Shown here: positions 56,121-56,993 of the stretch, in pieces
Numbering within the stretch: the stretch's first letter is position 1
Layout: the number at the start of each line of letters is the position of its first letter
DNA from: a virus
DNA length: 56,993 bases
Reading direction: 5' to 3' (one strand)
IMG/VR virus record: IMGVR_UViG_3300030389_002895
Location: 1 to 56,993 of that record
The notes under the pieces: generated by a model
Database searches by the model: none
What the model was told of the DNA's origin: nothing
What the model saw: only the letters and a program-made list of their open reading frames with translations
Program-made: the position numbers and the translations under genes

Positions 56121-56930
56121 TTAACTCCCTGCTCCGTTGGTAGGGCTATCAATAACTTGATAATGTGTTCCCATACCTGTTGTAAAGTCATTACCATTTC
56201 CTGAACTGTCATTACCTAAATCGCTTGCATTTTCAAATTTAAGATGAAAACCATTATTACCAAATGTAGTACCACTTGGGTCTTTTGGAATCCACACACC
56301 ATTTTTAGTTTCACCAAATTGAGTAGGTGCGTAAGCTTGTCCATCTGCGAAGATAGCTTCAGCTTGATAGCCATTAAAATTATATACTCCGTAATAAGCT
56401 TCTGTCCCTAAAACATATTGTGTAGCACCACTTGTGTTAAATTTAAAATCTTCATTTTGTGGGTAATGACCACTACTAACAGTGCCAGACATATCTATTT
56501 GACTACCATTAACATAAACTTTTACTCTATCACCTGAACTTGATTGTGCTGAATCAAAAACCACTACTATATGATAGAAACTAGATGTATCTCTAAATTG
56601 AGCTGTACTTTTATGACCATAACTTGTGCCACCTCTTTGTCCTTGTAATGTAATTTTATCATCACCATCAAAATGAAGCATATCAAATTGAGTATTACCA
56701 GTTCCTCCATAAAACCAAGCATTGAAATCACCGCCAGTAGATACTTCACTTCTTTTCACCCAAGCACTTAAAGTGCCTTTATCAACATTTGAAGGTGTTC
56801 CAACACTTGTTTTTTTAAGAGTATAATTGTCTCCAGAAGTGCCATCGCCTCTTACCGACTGATTGATTTGATATTCATAGAAGCCACTAGCTCCACCTGG
56901 ATTTTGAAAAAACTCACCTTGTACTGGCAT
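56121..56930 (-). CDS. LamG-like (concanavalin-fold) tail protein
   Basis: A 269-residue protein with a LamG-like beta sandwich: KGTLSAWVKRSEVSTGGDFN, YHIVVVFDSAQSSSGDRVKV, YVNGSQID and HLKFENASDLGNDSSGNGND. Such domains bind sugars or proteins in adhesins. It ends TGMGTHYQVIDSPTNGAGS, where related proteins in other phages continue straight into an SPRY-like part, here supplied by the next gene. ATG 56930 has a GGAGA ribosome site, inside the terminal repeat. Confidence 0.7.
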   Translation of the reverse strand: MPVQGEFFQNPGGASGFYEYQINQSVRGDGTSGDNYTLKKTSVGTPSNVDKGTLSAWVKRSEVSTGGDFNAWFYGGTGNTQFDMLHFDGDDKITLQGQRGGTSYGHKSTAQFRDTSSFYHIVVVFDSAQSSSGDRVKVYVNGSQIDMSGTVSSGHYPQNEDFKFNTSGATQYVLGTEAYYGVYNFNGYQAEAIFADGQAYAPTQFGETKNGVWIPKDPSGTTFGNNGFHLKFENASDLGNDSSGNGNDFTTGMGTHYQVIDSPTNGAGS

Positions 56931-56993
56931 TACTTATGTCTCCTATGCAAATGCAAGTTGTGGTGCTCCTAGTTGAATACTTGCAGAAGCCTT
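56893..56993. repeat. Terminal direct repeat, right copy
   Basis: Copy of bases 1-101 with one difference (a at 56895, g at 3). It includes the first codons of the LamG-like gene and the end of the tail-fibre gene. Joining the two ends removes 101 duplicate bases and gives continuous genes. See the left copy. Confidence 0.93.

Noticed and set aside
56121-56930. LamG-like gene as a pseudogene or sequencing frameshift
   Set aside because: The downstream gene has its own ATG and a GGGAG ribosome site in the right place, so a true two-gene arrangement is more likely; kept as a finding to check by reads.

Overview
This window is one complete phage genome written as a linear contig. Bases 1-101 repeat at 56893-56993 with a single mismatch, so it closes into a circle of about 56.89 kb. 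The DNA is AT-rich (roughly one third G+C by eye). Its structural proteins look like those I know from uncultured marine phages of AT-rich bacterioplankton; the host cannot be named from sequence. A P22-like portal, gp4-like adaptor, gp10-like tail protein and large alanine/glycine-rich ejection-type proteins, with no tape measure, tube or sheath, indicate a short-tailed (podovirus) particle. I see no integrase, repressor, phage RNA polymerase or tRNA, so transcription should rely on host sigma70-type RNA polymerase. Several promoters of that type are visible.

All genes but one are on the minus strand. Read in the transcription direction (falling coordinates): (1) 38.5-25.3 kb is DNA metabolism: a conserved protein of unknown role, a RecB/Cas4-like exonuclease, a likely ssDNA-binding protein, an AEP-type primase, an SF1 helicase, a family A DNA polymerase with Leu at the '762' position, a PP-loop (PAPS-reductase-like) enzyme and many small proteins. 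A divergent promoter pair at 35.0 kb also drives the only plus-strand gene, an SNF2-type helicase. (2) 24.9-19.3 kb holds terminase small and large subunits, separated by 3.5 kb of small-gene cassettes. Each cassette has its own promoter, a stereotyped AATGGAGG leader and usually a terminator. The spacers carry a repeated GC-rich composite element with G-quadruplex-type tracts. (3) 19.3-8.3 kb: AT-hook peptide, large polyvalent-like protein, portal, holin, membrane protein, GroES-like co-chaperonin, scaffold, capsid and decoration proteins. (4) 8.3-3.3 kb: M15 endolysin and a run of small, very basic proteins, one with a LysM domain, then adaptor proteins. (5) 3.3-0 kb, across the join, to 51 kb: tail fibre and adhesin proteins (LamG-like, SPRY-like, a cupredoxin-like protein) and the tail beta-propeller protein. 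(6) 51-47.5 kb: small conserved genes, a 2OG-Fe(II) oxygenase, a 105-residue SET-domain protein and two glycosyltransferases. (7) 47.5-38.5 kb: ejection/internal virion proteins and membrane or coiled-coil proteins.

Genes are tightly packed, with many TAATG and ATGA stop/start overlaps. These overlaps reveal several short genes of 22-54 codons, including two probable membrane micropeptides. The strongest candidate for something undescribed is the terS-terL interval: four same-orientation copies of a GC-rich GGCC-hairpin plus G-tract element, interleaved with promoter/leader modules that contain two in-frame start codons.
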